From positions 1,302,001 through 1,366,000 of the forward strand of contig NZ_JADPJI010000002.1 in assembly GCF_023073355.1 (NCBI RefSeq): a stretch of 64,000 nt of DNA, read 5' to 3'. The position numbers and the translations under genes were made by a program. Positions 9,501 to 17,350 of this stretch are shown here, piece after piece (within the stretch, counting starts at the first letter, position 1; the number at the start of each line of letters is the position of its first letter). The DNA is from Bradyrhizobium sp. 199 (lineage in GTDB: Bacteria; Pseudomonadota; Alphaproteobacteria; Rhizobiales; Xanthobacteraceae). Under the pieces are notes generated by a model that had not been told where the DNA came from, ran no database searches, and saw only the letters and a program-made list of their open reading frames with translations.

Positions 9501-10675
9501 GCAGCCCTCACCCGCACGGGCATGCTCTGCAGTCCGCGCAGGGAGTTATTGAGCCTGCGCTTCGGCTCCGCCGTGAGTTCGATGGTCTTCACGCGCCTTG
9601 CAAGCTCGCTGAAGATCAATTCGCCTTCCAGCCGCGCGATCATCTGACCGACACAGGCGTGGATGCCCGCGCCGAACCCGACATGCCCGGTCGCGGCCCG
9701 TTCCAGCTCGAAACGATCCGGCTTGTCCCAGCGGGCGGGATCGCGGTTGGCGGAGGCCATGAACAGCAGCACCTTGCGATGCGCCGGGATCACCCCGCCG
9801 CCGATCTCGACGTCGCGCGACGTGGTGCGAAAGAACGTCTGTATCGGTGAATCGTAACGCAGGCCTTCCTCGAAAGCGTTGCGCGCCAGCTCCGGCCTGT
9901 GATGCAGCTTGCGATATTCCTCCGGATTGGTAGCGAGCGCTAGCAGGGTGTTGCCGATGCCGTTGACCGTGGTGTCGATCCCCGCCGTGAGGAACGGCCG
10001 CACCAGATGCGTCGCCTCGTGCTCGGTGATCTCGCCGTCGTCTGCCGCCTGGTAGATCATCATGCCGAGGCTGTCGGGCCGTAGCGCATCTCGCGCGCAA
10101 CATTCCATGATCCAGTTCTGCGCCGCCAGGCCCGCCTTGCGCGAGCCGGCCTGAATCTCGTTGTCAGGGCCGAAGCTGTCGAACACGAACGTGCTCCAGG
10201 CCAGCAGCTTCTCGCGGCCGTCGGGCCGGATGCCGATCGCATCCGGAAACACCTTCATCGGATAGGCCTCGGCAAGATCGGTCACGGCATCGAACGTTCC
10301 GTTGTCGATCAGCTCCGAAACCTTCTTCTCCGCTTCCTTCTGAAACGTCTCCCGCAGCTTCCTTGCGACGCCTGGAGACAGCGTGCGGCCGAGCACCCGC
10401 CGGCCCTTGTCGTGATCGGGCGGATCGATCTGGAGCGTCAACGGTTTTGGCAGCGCCGGGTTCATCCCGTGGAGCCCGACGCCCTCGCCACTGATGAAGG
10501 TCTTCCAGTCCTTCAAAGCCGGCTCGACCTCGGCATAGCCGGCCATGGCCCACACCCCGTAACGCTCCAGCGCGAACGCGGGACCGAGTGCGCGCAGAGC
10601 CTCATAGGCGAGATAGGGATCCATCAGGAAGTCAGGTGCGAACGGGTCGACCGGACTGGATGAAAGGCCGCTCAT
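9497..10675 (-). CDS. Cytochrome P450, CYP199-like
   Basis: A 392-residue soluble P450. The heme loop is FGAGIHACVGQ (Cys341), the I-helix is LTAGIDTTVNG (229-239), and the ExxR pair lies in NAFEEGLRYDSP. The segments LAEAYPMKVFPDAIG, QTFFRTTSRDVE and RRLNNSLRGLQSMPV closely resemble CYP199A enzymes of Rhodopseudomonas, which O-demethylate para-substituted benzoates. The residues that hold the substrate carboxylate there are changed here (Glu64 and His69 where I recall Arg92 and Ser95; Pro227 for Ser244), so the substrate is probably different. It follows a solute-binding protein gene by 16 bases. No ferredoxin gene is adjacent. Confidence 0.9.
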   Translation of the reverse strand: MSGLSSSPVDPFAPDFLMDPYLAYEALRALGPAFALERYGVWAMAGYAEVEPALKDWKTFISGEGVGLHGMNPALPKPLTLQIDPPDHDKGRRVLGRTLSPGVARKLRETFQKEAEKKVSELIDNGTFDAVTDLAEAYPMKVFPDAIGIRPDGREKLLAWSTFVFDSFGPDNEIQAGSRKAGLAAQNWIMECCARDALRPDSLGMMIYQAADDGEITEHEATHLVRPFLTAGIDTTVNGIGNTLLALATNPEEYRKLHHRPELARNAFEEGLRYDSPIQTFFRTTSRDVEIGGGVIPAHRKVLLFMASANRDPARWDKPDRFELERAATGHVGFGAGIHACVGQMIARLEGELIFSELARRVKTIELTAEPKRRLNNSLRGLQSMPVRVRAA

Positions 10676-10691
10676 GGTCTGCTCCCAACGG

Positions 10692-11900
10692 CTATTGCTT
10701 CGCCAGCGGGCACTGACCGTCGCCCTCGGAGCGGAACGCGTCCTCGCCCTTGATCGTGGCGACGACCTTCAGCAGATCCCAGGTCGAGGTCGACTCGTCG
10801 GGCGCCTTGACCTGCAAGAGGTAGAGCGGATGGATCTTGCGTCCGTCCTTGCGAATGTAGCCCTTGCCGAACAGGGGATCGTCAGTCGGCAACTCCTTCA
10901 TCGCCGCGACCACCGCCTTGCCGTCCTTGGCGCCACCGGCCTTGTCGACGGCCTTGAGATAGTGAATGACCGAAGCATAGACGCCGGCCTGCATGTCGTT
11001 CGGATAGGCCTTCGAGGGAATGCGTTCGGCGAAGCGTTTGGCGAAAGCGCGCGTGCCGTCGTTCAGATCCCAATAGAACGGATTCATGATCTGGGCGCCT
11101 TGCGCAAACTTCAAGCCGAGCGAGGGCAGGCCGTTCATGCCGAGGATCAATCCGACCAGCTTGTGGTCCTTGGTCAGCCCGAACTCGGCGGCCTGCTTCA
11201 TCGAGGTGATGGTATCGTCACCGGCATTGGCGAAGCCGATGACGTTCGCGCCTGACGCCTGGGCCTGGAGCAGGAATGAGGCATAATCCGCTGTTCCCAG
11301 CGGGTGCCGCACGCTGCCGAGCACCTCGCCGCCGGACGCTTTCACGGCTTCCGCAGCCTGCTTCTCGAGGTCGTGACCGAAGGCGTAGTCGGCGGTGATG
11401 AAGAACCATTTCTTGCCGCCCTGCTGCACGATCGCCTTGCCGAGACCGCGCCCATAGGCATAAGTGTCGTAGGTCCAGTGCACGGTGTTCGGCGTGCATT
11501 TCTCGCCGGTCAGCAGCACCGTTCCGGCGCCCGATCCGACGAAGACCTTGTTCTTCTCGGCGCTCATGCCGGCCACGGCGAGTGCGATCGACGAGTTGGG
11601 AATGTCGAAGATCGCATCGACACCCTCGTTCTCGTACCAGCGCCGGGCGATACCGATGCCGACATCCGTCTTGTTCTGATGATCGGCTGCGACGACCTCG
11701 ACCGGCTTGCCGGCAGCCTTTCCGCCATAGTCTTCGACCGCCATTTTGGCGGCAACGACCGAGCCGATGCCCTGATAGCTCGCGAACGGACCCGATTGGT
11801 CGTTCAGGATGCCAATCTTCACCACGTCCTGGGCGAATGCCGGTGCGGCCGTCAGCATCGCCGCCAACATGAATAATTTGTGCAGGAATTTACTGTTCAT
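10692..11900 (-). CDS. ABC transporter solute-binding protein, branched-chain/aromatic type
   Basis: A 402-residue periplasmic binding protein of the Leu/Ile/Val-binding class. A signal peptide (KLFMLAAMLTAAPAFAQ) precedes VKIGILNDQSGPFASYQGIGSVVAAKMAVEDYGG in the mature sequence, and the Periplas_BP_6 fold runs the full length. In Rhizobiales this subgroup often binds aromatic acids rather than amino acids. No permease or ATPase gene is adjacent, so it must use a transporter encoded elsewhere. It heads a two-gene unit with the P450 and is divergent from a MarR regulator. A strong GGGAGG lies before ATG 11900. Confidence 0.88.
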   Translation of the reverse strand: MNSKFLHKLFMLAAMLTAAPAFAQDVVKIGILNDQSGPFASYQGIGSVVAAKMAVEDYGGKAAGKPVEVVAADHQNKTDVGIGIARRWYENEGVDAIFDIPNSSIALAVAGMSAEKNKVFVGSGAGTVLLTGEKCTPNTVHWTYDTYAYGRGLGKAIVQQGGKKWFFITADYAFGHDLEKQAAEAVKASGGEVLGSVRHPLGTADYASFLLQAQASGANVIGFANAGDDTITSMKQAAEFGLTKDHKLVGLILGMNGLPSLGLKFAQGAQIMNPFYWDLNDGTRAFAKRFAERIPSKAYPNDMQAGVYASVIHYLKAVDKAGGAKDGKAVVAAMKELPTDDPLFGKGYIRKDGRKIHPLYLLQVKAPDESTSTWDLLKVVATIKGEDAFRSEGDGQCPLAKQ

Positions 11901-11937
11901 TGTGTCCCTCCCGTGGGCGGTCTTGGTGCCGCTGTTT

Positions 11938-11960
11938 AATAGTTATATTTTATAGCTATT
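11938..11960. promoter_or_regulatory. Probable MarR operator palindrome
   Basis: An AT-rich inverted repeat in a GC-rich gap between the divergent solute-binding-protein and MarR genes: arms AATAGTTATA (11938-11947) and TATAGCTATT (11951-11960) around TTT, with one mismatch. It sits 38 bases upstream of one start and 46 of the other, where a MarR-type dimer would control both promoters. Confidence 0.65.
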
Positions 11961-12005
11961 TTCCAGGGTGTCAATTCGGCCGGCTGATGCCGCCGCGGAT
12001 CGAGG

Positions 12006-12488
12006 ATGATGAGCGCGAAAGCAGTAAGACCCGGAGCGAAGCCCGCTCCGCCATCGGAGACGTCGCTGGACCTGCGCGCCCTGCAGCGGACGCCCGGCTT
12101 CATGCTGCGCCTCGCGCAGCTGAAGTTCTTCGAGGGCTTCTACGAGGAGTTCGCGGCGTTGGGCCTGACGCCGGCGACCTATGCGATCCTGGCCATCATT
12201 CGCGACAATCCCGGCGTTCCCCCCAGCAGCCTCGCCAGCGTGCTCCGCCTGCGCCTGCCGAACCTGATCAAGATCCTGAACGAGCTCGAATCGACCGGCT
12301 TCATCAAGCGCAGTCGCTCGAAGTCCGATCGCCGCGCCGTCGAGCTGATGCTGACGCCAAGGGGCGCAAAGCTCATTCAGGACGGGGCAAGGCTGACGGA
12401 GCCCTACAATCGGAAGATGCTGGTCCCGCTCACGGAGGCGGAGCAGCGTACGCTGCTTGAATTGCTGAACCGGATTCTGCCGTTGTAG
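12006..12488 (+). CDS. MarR-family transcriptional regulator
   Basis: A 160-residue winged-helix regulator. After a flexible N-terminus comes the typical core LKFFEGFYEEFAALGLTPATYAILAII, the recognition region LASVLRLRLPNLIKILNELESTGFIKR and the wing RSRSKSDRRAVELMLTPRGAKLI. It is divergent from the solute-binding protein/P450 operon and an imperfect palindrome lies between them. Family members in this setting usually repress uptake and catabolism of an aromatic acid and release DNA on binding it; that is inference. Two ATGs (12006 and 12009) are possible starts. Confidence 0.88.
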   Translation: MMSAKAVRPGAKPAPPSETSLDLRALQRTPGFMLRLAQLKFFEGFYEEFAALGLTPATYAILAIIRDNPGVPPSSLASVLRLRLPNLIKILNELESTGFIKRSRSKSDRRAVELMLTPRGAKLIQDGARLTEPYNRKMLVPLTEAEQRTLLELLNRILPL

Positions 12489-12660
12489 CCCTTCGCGGCC
12501 GAGCTGAGGCCGATGGTGGCAAAGTCCGTGACGCCCGCGATGGGCGGCAGGTCGGCGGGCCGCCGGGGGAGGCAGCCGGTTCCGTGCCCCAAAATCCACC
12601 CAATCGGTGGTCACTAAGCCCCGGAGGGGCCATTGCCTCGGTGGTGGGACTGCTGGACTG

Positions 12661-13602
12661 ATGATTGATCTGAGGCGACTCCTCGCGCTGGCAGCCGTCG
12701 CACTGCTCGCCTTGGGCAGCGGCATGGCCGCTGCCTCGCCCGCCAAGACGAAGCCCGCTGCGGCCGCACCCGCCGCGCCGCCGCCGCCACCGTTTGAGCC
12801 ATTGGCGCCGCCGAAAATCTACCTGTTCCGTGGCGCCATGGGGCCGTTCTTCTCGACCGGCATGGACCGGCTGGAAGAGAAGCTGACGCAGGCCGGCTTT
12901 TCGGCCAACGTCTATGAATTCACCCTCTGCCGTTTCATCGGCAACCGCGTCATCGCCAGTTACAAGGAGAAGGCGGCGCCGATCGTGCTGATCGGCCACT
13001 CCATGGGCGGGCTGTGCTCGATCGTCATCGCCGAGATGGCGGCCAAGGAGAACATCCCGATCAGTCTCGTCATCGCCATCGATCCGGCGCATGCGACCGG
13101 CGACGTGCCGCTCAATGTCGAGCGCTTCATCAACATCTTCCTGTCCGACAGCGTGCTCGGCGGCGGCGACGTCGTCGCGGTCTCCGGCTTTCGCGGCCAT
13201 TACGCGAGTTACGACCTGAAGGAAAACGCGCGGGTCTCGCACATCAACATCGAGAAGTCCGACGACATCCACCGCCAGATCGTCGAGATGGTGACGCAGT
13301 TGCCGCGCATTCCGCCGCAAACCCAGGCCAATGCCGTGCCGCTGCGCTATCTGGTGCCAGCGGATACGCTGGTCGAGTTGTGGGACAGTGGCGTGCGGCT
13401 GCCGGTGCGCCGCGGCGACACCATGGAGAGCATCGCCGCCGCCAATCGCGTGCCGCTATGGACGCTCGCGCAGAGCAATTCGCTGCCGGAAAACGCGCAG
13501 CTCACCCCAGGCCAGACCATCATCGTGCCGCGCCATCTGACACCGCCTGAGCCGGCAGCCGCGATGGCGACGCCGCCGTCTCCGCCGGCGGGGCGGAAGT
13601 AG
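12661..13602 (+). CDS. Secreted alpha/beta-hydrolase-like protein with C-terminal LysM (paralogue B)
   Basis: A 313-residue exported protein. A signal peptide (LLALAAVALLALGSGMAAA) is followed by a Pro/Ala linker, then a hydrolase-like domain with G112-H-S114-M-G-G, a candidate acid D141 (AIDPAH) and His194 (VSHINIE). Residues about 249-290 (VRRGDTMESIAAANRVPLW through LTPGQTIIVPRHL) are a LysM peptidoglycan-binding domain. The core is paralogous to the protein at 8784-9500. The combination suggests an esterase or lipase held at the cell wall; the substrate is unknown. The 172-base gap upstream shows no obvious promoter. Confidence 0.72.
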   Translation: MIDLRRLLALAAVALLALGSGMAAASPAKTKPAAAAPAAPPPPPFEPLAPPKIYLFRGAMGPFFSTGMDRLEEKLTQAGFSANVYEFTLCRFIGNRVIASYKEKAAPIVLIGHSMGGLCSIVIAEMAAKENIPISLVIAIDPAHATGDVPLNVERFINIFLSDSVLGGGDVVAVSGFRGHYASYDLKENARVSHINIEKSDDIHRQIVEMVTQLPRIPPQTQANAVPLRYLVPADTLVELWDSGVRLPVRRGDTMESIAAANRVPLWTLAQSNSLPENAQLTPGQTIIVPRHLTPPEPAAAMATPPSPPAGRK

Positions 13603-13616
13603 CTCTTCGGCTCTAA

Positions 13617-13662
13617 AGCATGATCCGGAAAAGTGCGCAGCGGCTTTCCGGAAAGATCATGC
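13617..13662. repeat. Dispersed palindromic repeat, family C1
   Basis: Inverted repeat beginning AGCATGATCCGGAAA and ending TTTCCGGAAAGATCATGCT, 15 bases after the hydrolase stop codon. It is a common Bradyrhizobium intergenic element and could act as a terminator stem. Confidence 0.6.
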
Positions 13663-13674
13663 TTAAACAACAAC

Positions 13675-13717
13675 CTAAAGCGCGATGGCGATTCATCCTG
13701 ATCGCATCGCGCTTTAG
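13675..13717. repeat. Perfect 13-bp inverted repeat, family C2
   Basis: CTAAAGCGCGATG (13675-13687) and its exact reverse complement CATCGCGCTTTAG (13705-13717) flank a 17-base loop. It directly follows the C1 element; the two usually occur as companions in this genus. There is no U-tract. Confidence 0.65.
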
Positions 13718-13759
13718 CTTGTGCCGCAGGGCACTTTGCATGTGAGAGTGTTTCCTTAT

Positions 13760-13805
13760 GGTCATGCTTCGAGACGCCCGCCTTTGGCGGGCTCTCAGGA
13801 TGAGG
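13760..13805. repeat. Dispersed repeat, family D, with GC hairpin
   Basis: Short element reading GTCATGCTTCGAGACG then a hairpin GCCCGCC-TTT-GGCGGGC (13776-13792) and CTCAGGATGAGGA. This is a recognisable Rhizobiales intergenic repeat. The rest of the gap up to 13982 holds only a 29-codon open frame that I do not call. Confidence 0.5.
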
Positions 13806-13982
13806 ACGGAGTGCGCGGCATCAGTTTTCAGAAGAACCGATGCCGGTTGGCCTCATGCCGGACCGCCGCTCGCGGCCGCACAGCCACGACCTCACCATGA
13901 AACTGCTCGAGGCGCGCCTGCGCAGCTATGCGCGGGAAGCGTGAGGGGCTATGACGTGAGCGTGACGAGCAGGTGGGATGCG

Positions 13983-14798
13983 ATGACGGAACGAACCGAC
14001 TTGCGGGTTGCCGTCGCGGGAATGGGCTCGATCGGCACCAAGATCGCGACAGCGCTCGATCAGGGCATAGAGGGCTTGACGCTGTCGGCCGTCGGCGTGC
14101 GCGATCGCGCCAAGCATCAGGCTTTCATCAATAGCCTGCGTCACCCGCCGCACATCTTGCCGATCGGCCAGCTCGGCGACGCCGCGGACATCGTGGTGGA
14201 ATGTGCGCCGAGCAGCCAGTTGCGCGCGATCGTCGAGCCCGCAGTGACGCGCGGCAAGGCCGCGGTCGTGGTCAGCGTCGGCGGCCTGCTCGACAATTTC
14301 GATCTCGTCGATTTAGCCCGCGTCCATGGCGGCCGCATCATCGTGCCGACCGGCGCGCTGATCGGGCTCGATGCCGTCAACGCCGCCGCGGTCGGCACCA
14401 TTCACTCCGTGAAGATGGTGACGCGCAAGCCGATCGAGGGGCTGAAGGGCGCCCCGTTCATCGTTCAGAACAACATCGACATCGACAATCTACGCGAGCC
14501 GCTCAAGCTGTTCGAGGGCACGGCGCGCGAGGCTGCCAAGGGCTTTCCGGCCAATCTCAATGTCGCGGTGGCGCTGTCGCTCGCGGGTGTCGGGCCGGAT
14601 CGCACCCAGGTGCAGATCTGGGCGGACCCGACCGTGACACGCAACGTTCATAGCATCGAGGTTGAGGCGGATTCGGCGCGTTTCTCGATGGCAATCGAGA
14701 ACATCCCGTCCGAGAATCCCAAGACCGGCCTGATCACGGCGCTCTCGGTCATCGCGCTGCTGCGCAAGCAGCGCGCCACGCTGTGCGTCGGGACGTGA
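13983..14798 (+). CDS. nadX: Aspartate dehydrogenase (NadX-like)
   Basis: A 271-residue NAD(P)-dependent dehydrogenase. The N-terminal Rossmann motif is VAVAGMGSIGTKIATALDQ, followed by DIVVECAPSSQLRAIVEPAV and VVVSVGGLLDN. The C-terminal DUF108-type catalytic half contains VPTGALIGLDAVNAA, FPANLNVAVALSLAGVGPD and the closing NPKTGLITALSVIALL. Family enzymes oxidise L-aspartate to iminoaspartate, or run in reverse as amination. nadA and nadC are not in the window, so a role in NAD synthesis is not shown by context. ATG 13983 starts directly at the conserved core; longer frames have no supporting site. Confidence 0.82.
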   Translation: MTERTDLRVAVAGMGSIGTKIATALDQGIEGLTLSAVGVRDRAKHQAFINSLRHPPHILPIGQLGDAADIVVECAPSSQLRAIVEPAVTRGKAAVVVSVGGLLDNFDLVDLARVHGGRIIVPTGALIGLDAVNAAAVGTIHSVKMVTRKPIEGLKGAPFIVQNNIDIDNLREPLKLFEGTAREAAKGFPANLNVAVALSLAGVGPDRTQVQIWADPTVTRNVHSIEVEADSARFSMAIENIPSENPKTGLITALSVIALLRKQRATLCVGT

Positions 14799-14802
14799 GC
14801 TC

Positions 14803-16107
14803 TTAGGCGCCGGTGACGCGCCAGATCACGTTGCCGACGTCGTCGGCCATCAGCAGCGACTTCTTGTCCGGACCGATCACGACGCCGACCGGGCGGCCGT
14901 AGGATTCCTTCTCGTCAGGGGACAGGAAGCCCGACAGGATGTCACGACCGGGGCCGGAGGGCTTGCCGTTCTCGAACGGAATGAACACCAGCTTGTAGCC
15001 GGACAGTTTGCTGCGATTCCACGAGCCGTGCTGGCCGATCACCATGCCGTCGGGGAAGCCCGGCAGCGTGCCCGCCGGCATCCAGCACAGGCCGAGCGAA
15101 GCGGTGTGGCCGCCGAGCGCGTAGTCCGGTTGAATCGCCTTGGCGACCAGCGCCGGATCCTGGGGCACGCGGTCGTCCACCGTCTTGCCCCAGTAGCAAT
15201 AGGGCCAGCCGTAAAAACCGCCGTCGCGCACCGAGGTGAGATAATCCGGCGGTGTCTCGTCGCCGAGCCCGTCGCGCTCGTTGACGACAGTCCAGAGCAC
15301 ATTCGTATTCGGCTCCCAGGCAAGGCCCACGGGATTGCGCAGGCCGGCGCCGAAAATGCGATGCGTGCCGGCGACGAGGTCGAGTTCGTACACCGCGGCG
15401 CGGCCCTGCTCGACCTCCATGCCCATCTCGGCGATGTTGCTGAGCGAGCCGACGCCCGCATAGAGCTTCTTGCCGTCGGGGCTTGCGAGCAGGCTGCGCG
15501 TCCAGTGCCCGCCGGGCTTGAAGGTCGTGAGCCGCGTGCCCGGGGCGGTGATGCGGTCGGCGCCCGCGACATAGGGAAACGCCATCACGCCGTCGGTGTT
15601 GCCGACATAAAAGGTGTCGCCGACCAGCGCCATGCCGAACGGCTGGCTGAGGTTTTCCATGAACGCGCCGCGATGTTCGGCGACGCCGTCGCCGTCCTTG
15701 TCGCGCAGCAGCGTGATGCGATTGGCGGAAACGCCGAGCGCCGCGGCGCGCCGCATCGTTGCCTGCATCGCATAGTGAAACACGGACCTTGGTGCGCCCG
15801 CGATTTGCGTCGCCTCCGCGATCAACACGTCGCCATTCGGCAGCACCTCGATCCAGCGCGGATGATCAAGACCGGCCGCGAACGCATTGACCTTGAGCCC
15901 CGGCGCGGCCGTCGGCTTCTGTCCCTCGCTCCAGCCGCGCGCGGTCGGCATCTTCAGCGTCGGGATCGCACCTTGCGGCTTCGCTTCGGGAATGGCGGGC
16001 TTCTCTCCCCAGGCCGGCGCTGGCTCGGTGCCCGTCAGCTTCCGCCATTGCAGCGCGGCGCCGCCGAGGACTGCGACGAACTGCGCGAAGATGCTGGAAA
16101 AGGTCAT
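14803..16107 (-). CDS. Sorbosone-dehydrogenase-family PQQ-type beta-propeller protein
   Basis: A 434-residue protein of the GSDH/sorbosone dehydrogenase family. A hydrophobic N-terminus (FAQFVAVLGGAALQW) probably anchors it in the membrane facing the periplasm. Beta-propeller landmarks include GLDHPRWIEVLPNGDVLIAE, RDKDGDGVAE, FGMALVGDTFYVGN, FGAGLRNPVGLAWEP, QHGSWNRS and GRPVGVVIGPD. Some family members oxidise sugars or aldoses with PQQ; many have no known activity. Its stop lies four bases from the stop of the convergent aspartate dehydrogenase gene. Confidence 0.8.
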   Translation of the reverse strand: MTFSSIFAQFVAVLGGAALQWRKLTGTEPAPAWGEKPAIPEAKPQGAIPTLKMPTARGWSEGQKPTAAPGLKVNAFAAGLDHPRWIEVLPNGDVLIAEATQIAGAPRSVFHYAMQATMRRAAALGVSANRITLLRDKDGDGVAEHRGAFMENLSQPFGMALVGDTFYVGNTDGVMAFPYVAGADRITAPGTRLTTFKPGGHWTRSLLASPDGKKLYAGVGSLSNIAEMGMEVEQGRAAVYELDLVAGTHRIFGAGLRNPVGLAWEPNTNVLWTVVNERDGLGDETPPDYLTSVRDGGFYGWPYCYWGKTVDDRVPQDPALVAKAIQPDYALGGHTASLGLCWMPAGTLPGFPDGMVIGQHGSWNRSKLSGYKLVFIPFENGKPSGPGRDILSGFLSPDEKESYGRPVGVVIGPDKKSLLMADDVGNVIWRVTGA

Positions 16108-16247
16108 GAGGAGCCCCTGTTTGCGCGCGCATCCAACTGGCTGACGGCGCCCGCGTCAACCGGTGCGGCGCGCCCGCGGGGTCTATTCCCGCGGAATGGC
16201 AGCCGATCGAATTTGCATGGGACGAACGCCGGCGGGCTTTGTCCGCA

Positions 16248-16457
16248 TCAGCGGCGGATCTGCCGCTCCAGCCGCCGCGCCGCGCGAAAATCGTCAAGAT
16301 GATGGAGGTTCGGCGCCAGCGCGGCCTCTTTGGACAGCAGATGATAGACCCGCGCCACCGTGCGCTGCTTCTGCTTCGGCCGCCCAGGCGGCAACGTCCG
16401 CGCCTTGCGGACGGCGGCGATCGCGTGCTCGCGAAAATAGTCGTAGGCGTCCGACAT
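16248..16457 (-). CDS. Small conserved-type hypothetical protein
   Basis: A 69-residue basic protein starting MSDAYDYFREHAIAAVRKA and ending in an Arg-rich helix, DDFRAARRLERQIRR. No domain recognised. The codon usage is high-GC and even, and the frame ends just before the divergent start region of the sorbosone-dehydrogenase-like gene, which makes it plausible as a real gene. Likely helical and cytoplasmic. Confidence 0.55.
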   Translation of the reverse strand: MSDAYDYFREHAIAAVRKARTLPPGRPKQKQRTVARVYHLLSKEAALAPNLHHLDDFRAARRLERQIRR

Positions 16458-16537
16458 GGCTCGATGCTCTGCGGTCGATGGCAGGTATCGAGGGCTAACG
16501 GGCGGGTGCAGCGGCGGTTCCTTGGTGGATCGTGCGC

Positions 16538-16675
16538 TCGTGCCCCGGACGCAGCGCAGCGCGCCTTCGCGGTGCGCTGCAGAGCCGGGGTCCATCTCAC
16601 CGCCATGCGAAGTGTCGCTATGGGTCCCGGCTCTGCGCAGCAGCGTTCCACGCTGCAGCGCGTCCGGGACACGAG
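16538..16675. repeat. Dispersed repeat, family E
   Basis: About 138 bases with internal inverted symmetry: TCGTGCCCCGGACGCAGCGC at one end and GCGTCCGGGACACGA at the other, with AGAGCCGGGGTCC and GGGTCCCGGCTCT in the middle. It fills the gap between two minus-strand genes and may also end transcription. Confidence 0.6.
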
Positions 16676-16697
16676 AGTGAGGCGAGCTGCTACGCCT

Positions 16698-17324
16698 CTA
16701 GCGCGGCGACAGGAACGGAATGATCATCGGCACGCGGCGGCAATAGGCACCGTAGGCGTCTTCGCCGAGCTCCTTCGACAGGAACACTTCTTCCATCCGG
16801 CCCTTCTGCCACATGCCGAGCGAGATCAGGATCGCGCCGAGGATCGCGGTCACTGTGCCGACCGCGATGCCGGTGGCGAGCATGCCGGCGATCAGGCCGG
16901 TGTAGATCGGATGGCGCACGATGCCATACGGGCCGGTGTCGATGACGCGGTGGTCTTCCTTGTGGGTGATGGTGTTGGACCAGAACTGTCCGAGATGCAG
17001 CCGTCCCCACCAGGTGAAGGAGATTCCGGCAAGCACGATCAGCGCCACGATGTAGACGCCGGCATTGCTGAACACCCAGAGCGGCTTCTCACCGAGCACT
17101 TCCGCGGTCCACGGCGTGAACAGGATGCCGCCGACCAGGATCGGAATGCGATAGCGGCCGGACTCCAGCGTCATCACCTGCTTTTGCGTACGACCTTGCC
17201 AGAACGAGGCGCCGACCCAGCTGGCGAGCCAAGCGAGCCAGATCAAGGCGAGCAGTTGCGTCGGCCAGGTCGTGGTCCAGCCACCCCAGGCGACAGAGAG
17301 AAGCTTGCTGAAATCGAAGGACAT
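16698..17324 (-). CDS. Isoprenylcysteine carboxyl-methyltransferase-like membrane protein
   Basis: A 208-residue protein with about five membrane segments. The C-terminal signature IDTGPYGIVRHPIYTGLIAG, followed by a second helix and an EVFLSKELGEDAYGAYCRRVP tail, is the hallmark of the ICMT/PEMT-like family, which transfers methyl groups from SAM to membrane-embedded substrates. Bacterial substrates are mostly unknown. It is last in a minus-strand run after an epimerase (26-base gap) and an Mpo1-like protein, so lipid modification is a reasonable guess. Confidence 0.8.
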   Translation of the reverse strand: MSFDFSKLLSVAWGGWTTTWPTQLLALIWLAWLASWVGASFWQGRTQKQVMTLESGRYRIPILVGGILFTPWTAEVLGEKPLWVFSNAGVYIVALIVLAGISFTWWGRLHLGQFWSNTITHKEDHRVIDTGPYGIVRHPIYTGLIAGMLATGIAVGTVTAILGAILISLGMWQKGRMEEVFLSKELGEDAYGAYCRRVPMIIPFLSPR

Positions 17325-17350
17325 GAAGGTTCTTTGCGTTGGGCGGCGGC

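Noticed and set aside
13855..13944. A 29-codon frame (MPDRRSRPHSHDLTMKLLEA) before the aspartate dehydrogenase gene
   Set aside because: No ribosome site and no recognisable product; it may be the tail of a lost gene but there is not enough sequence to say.
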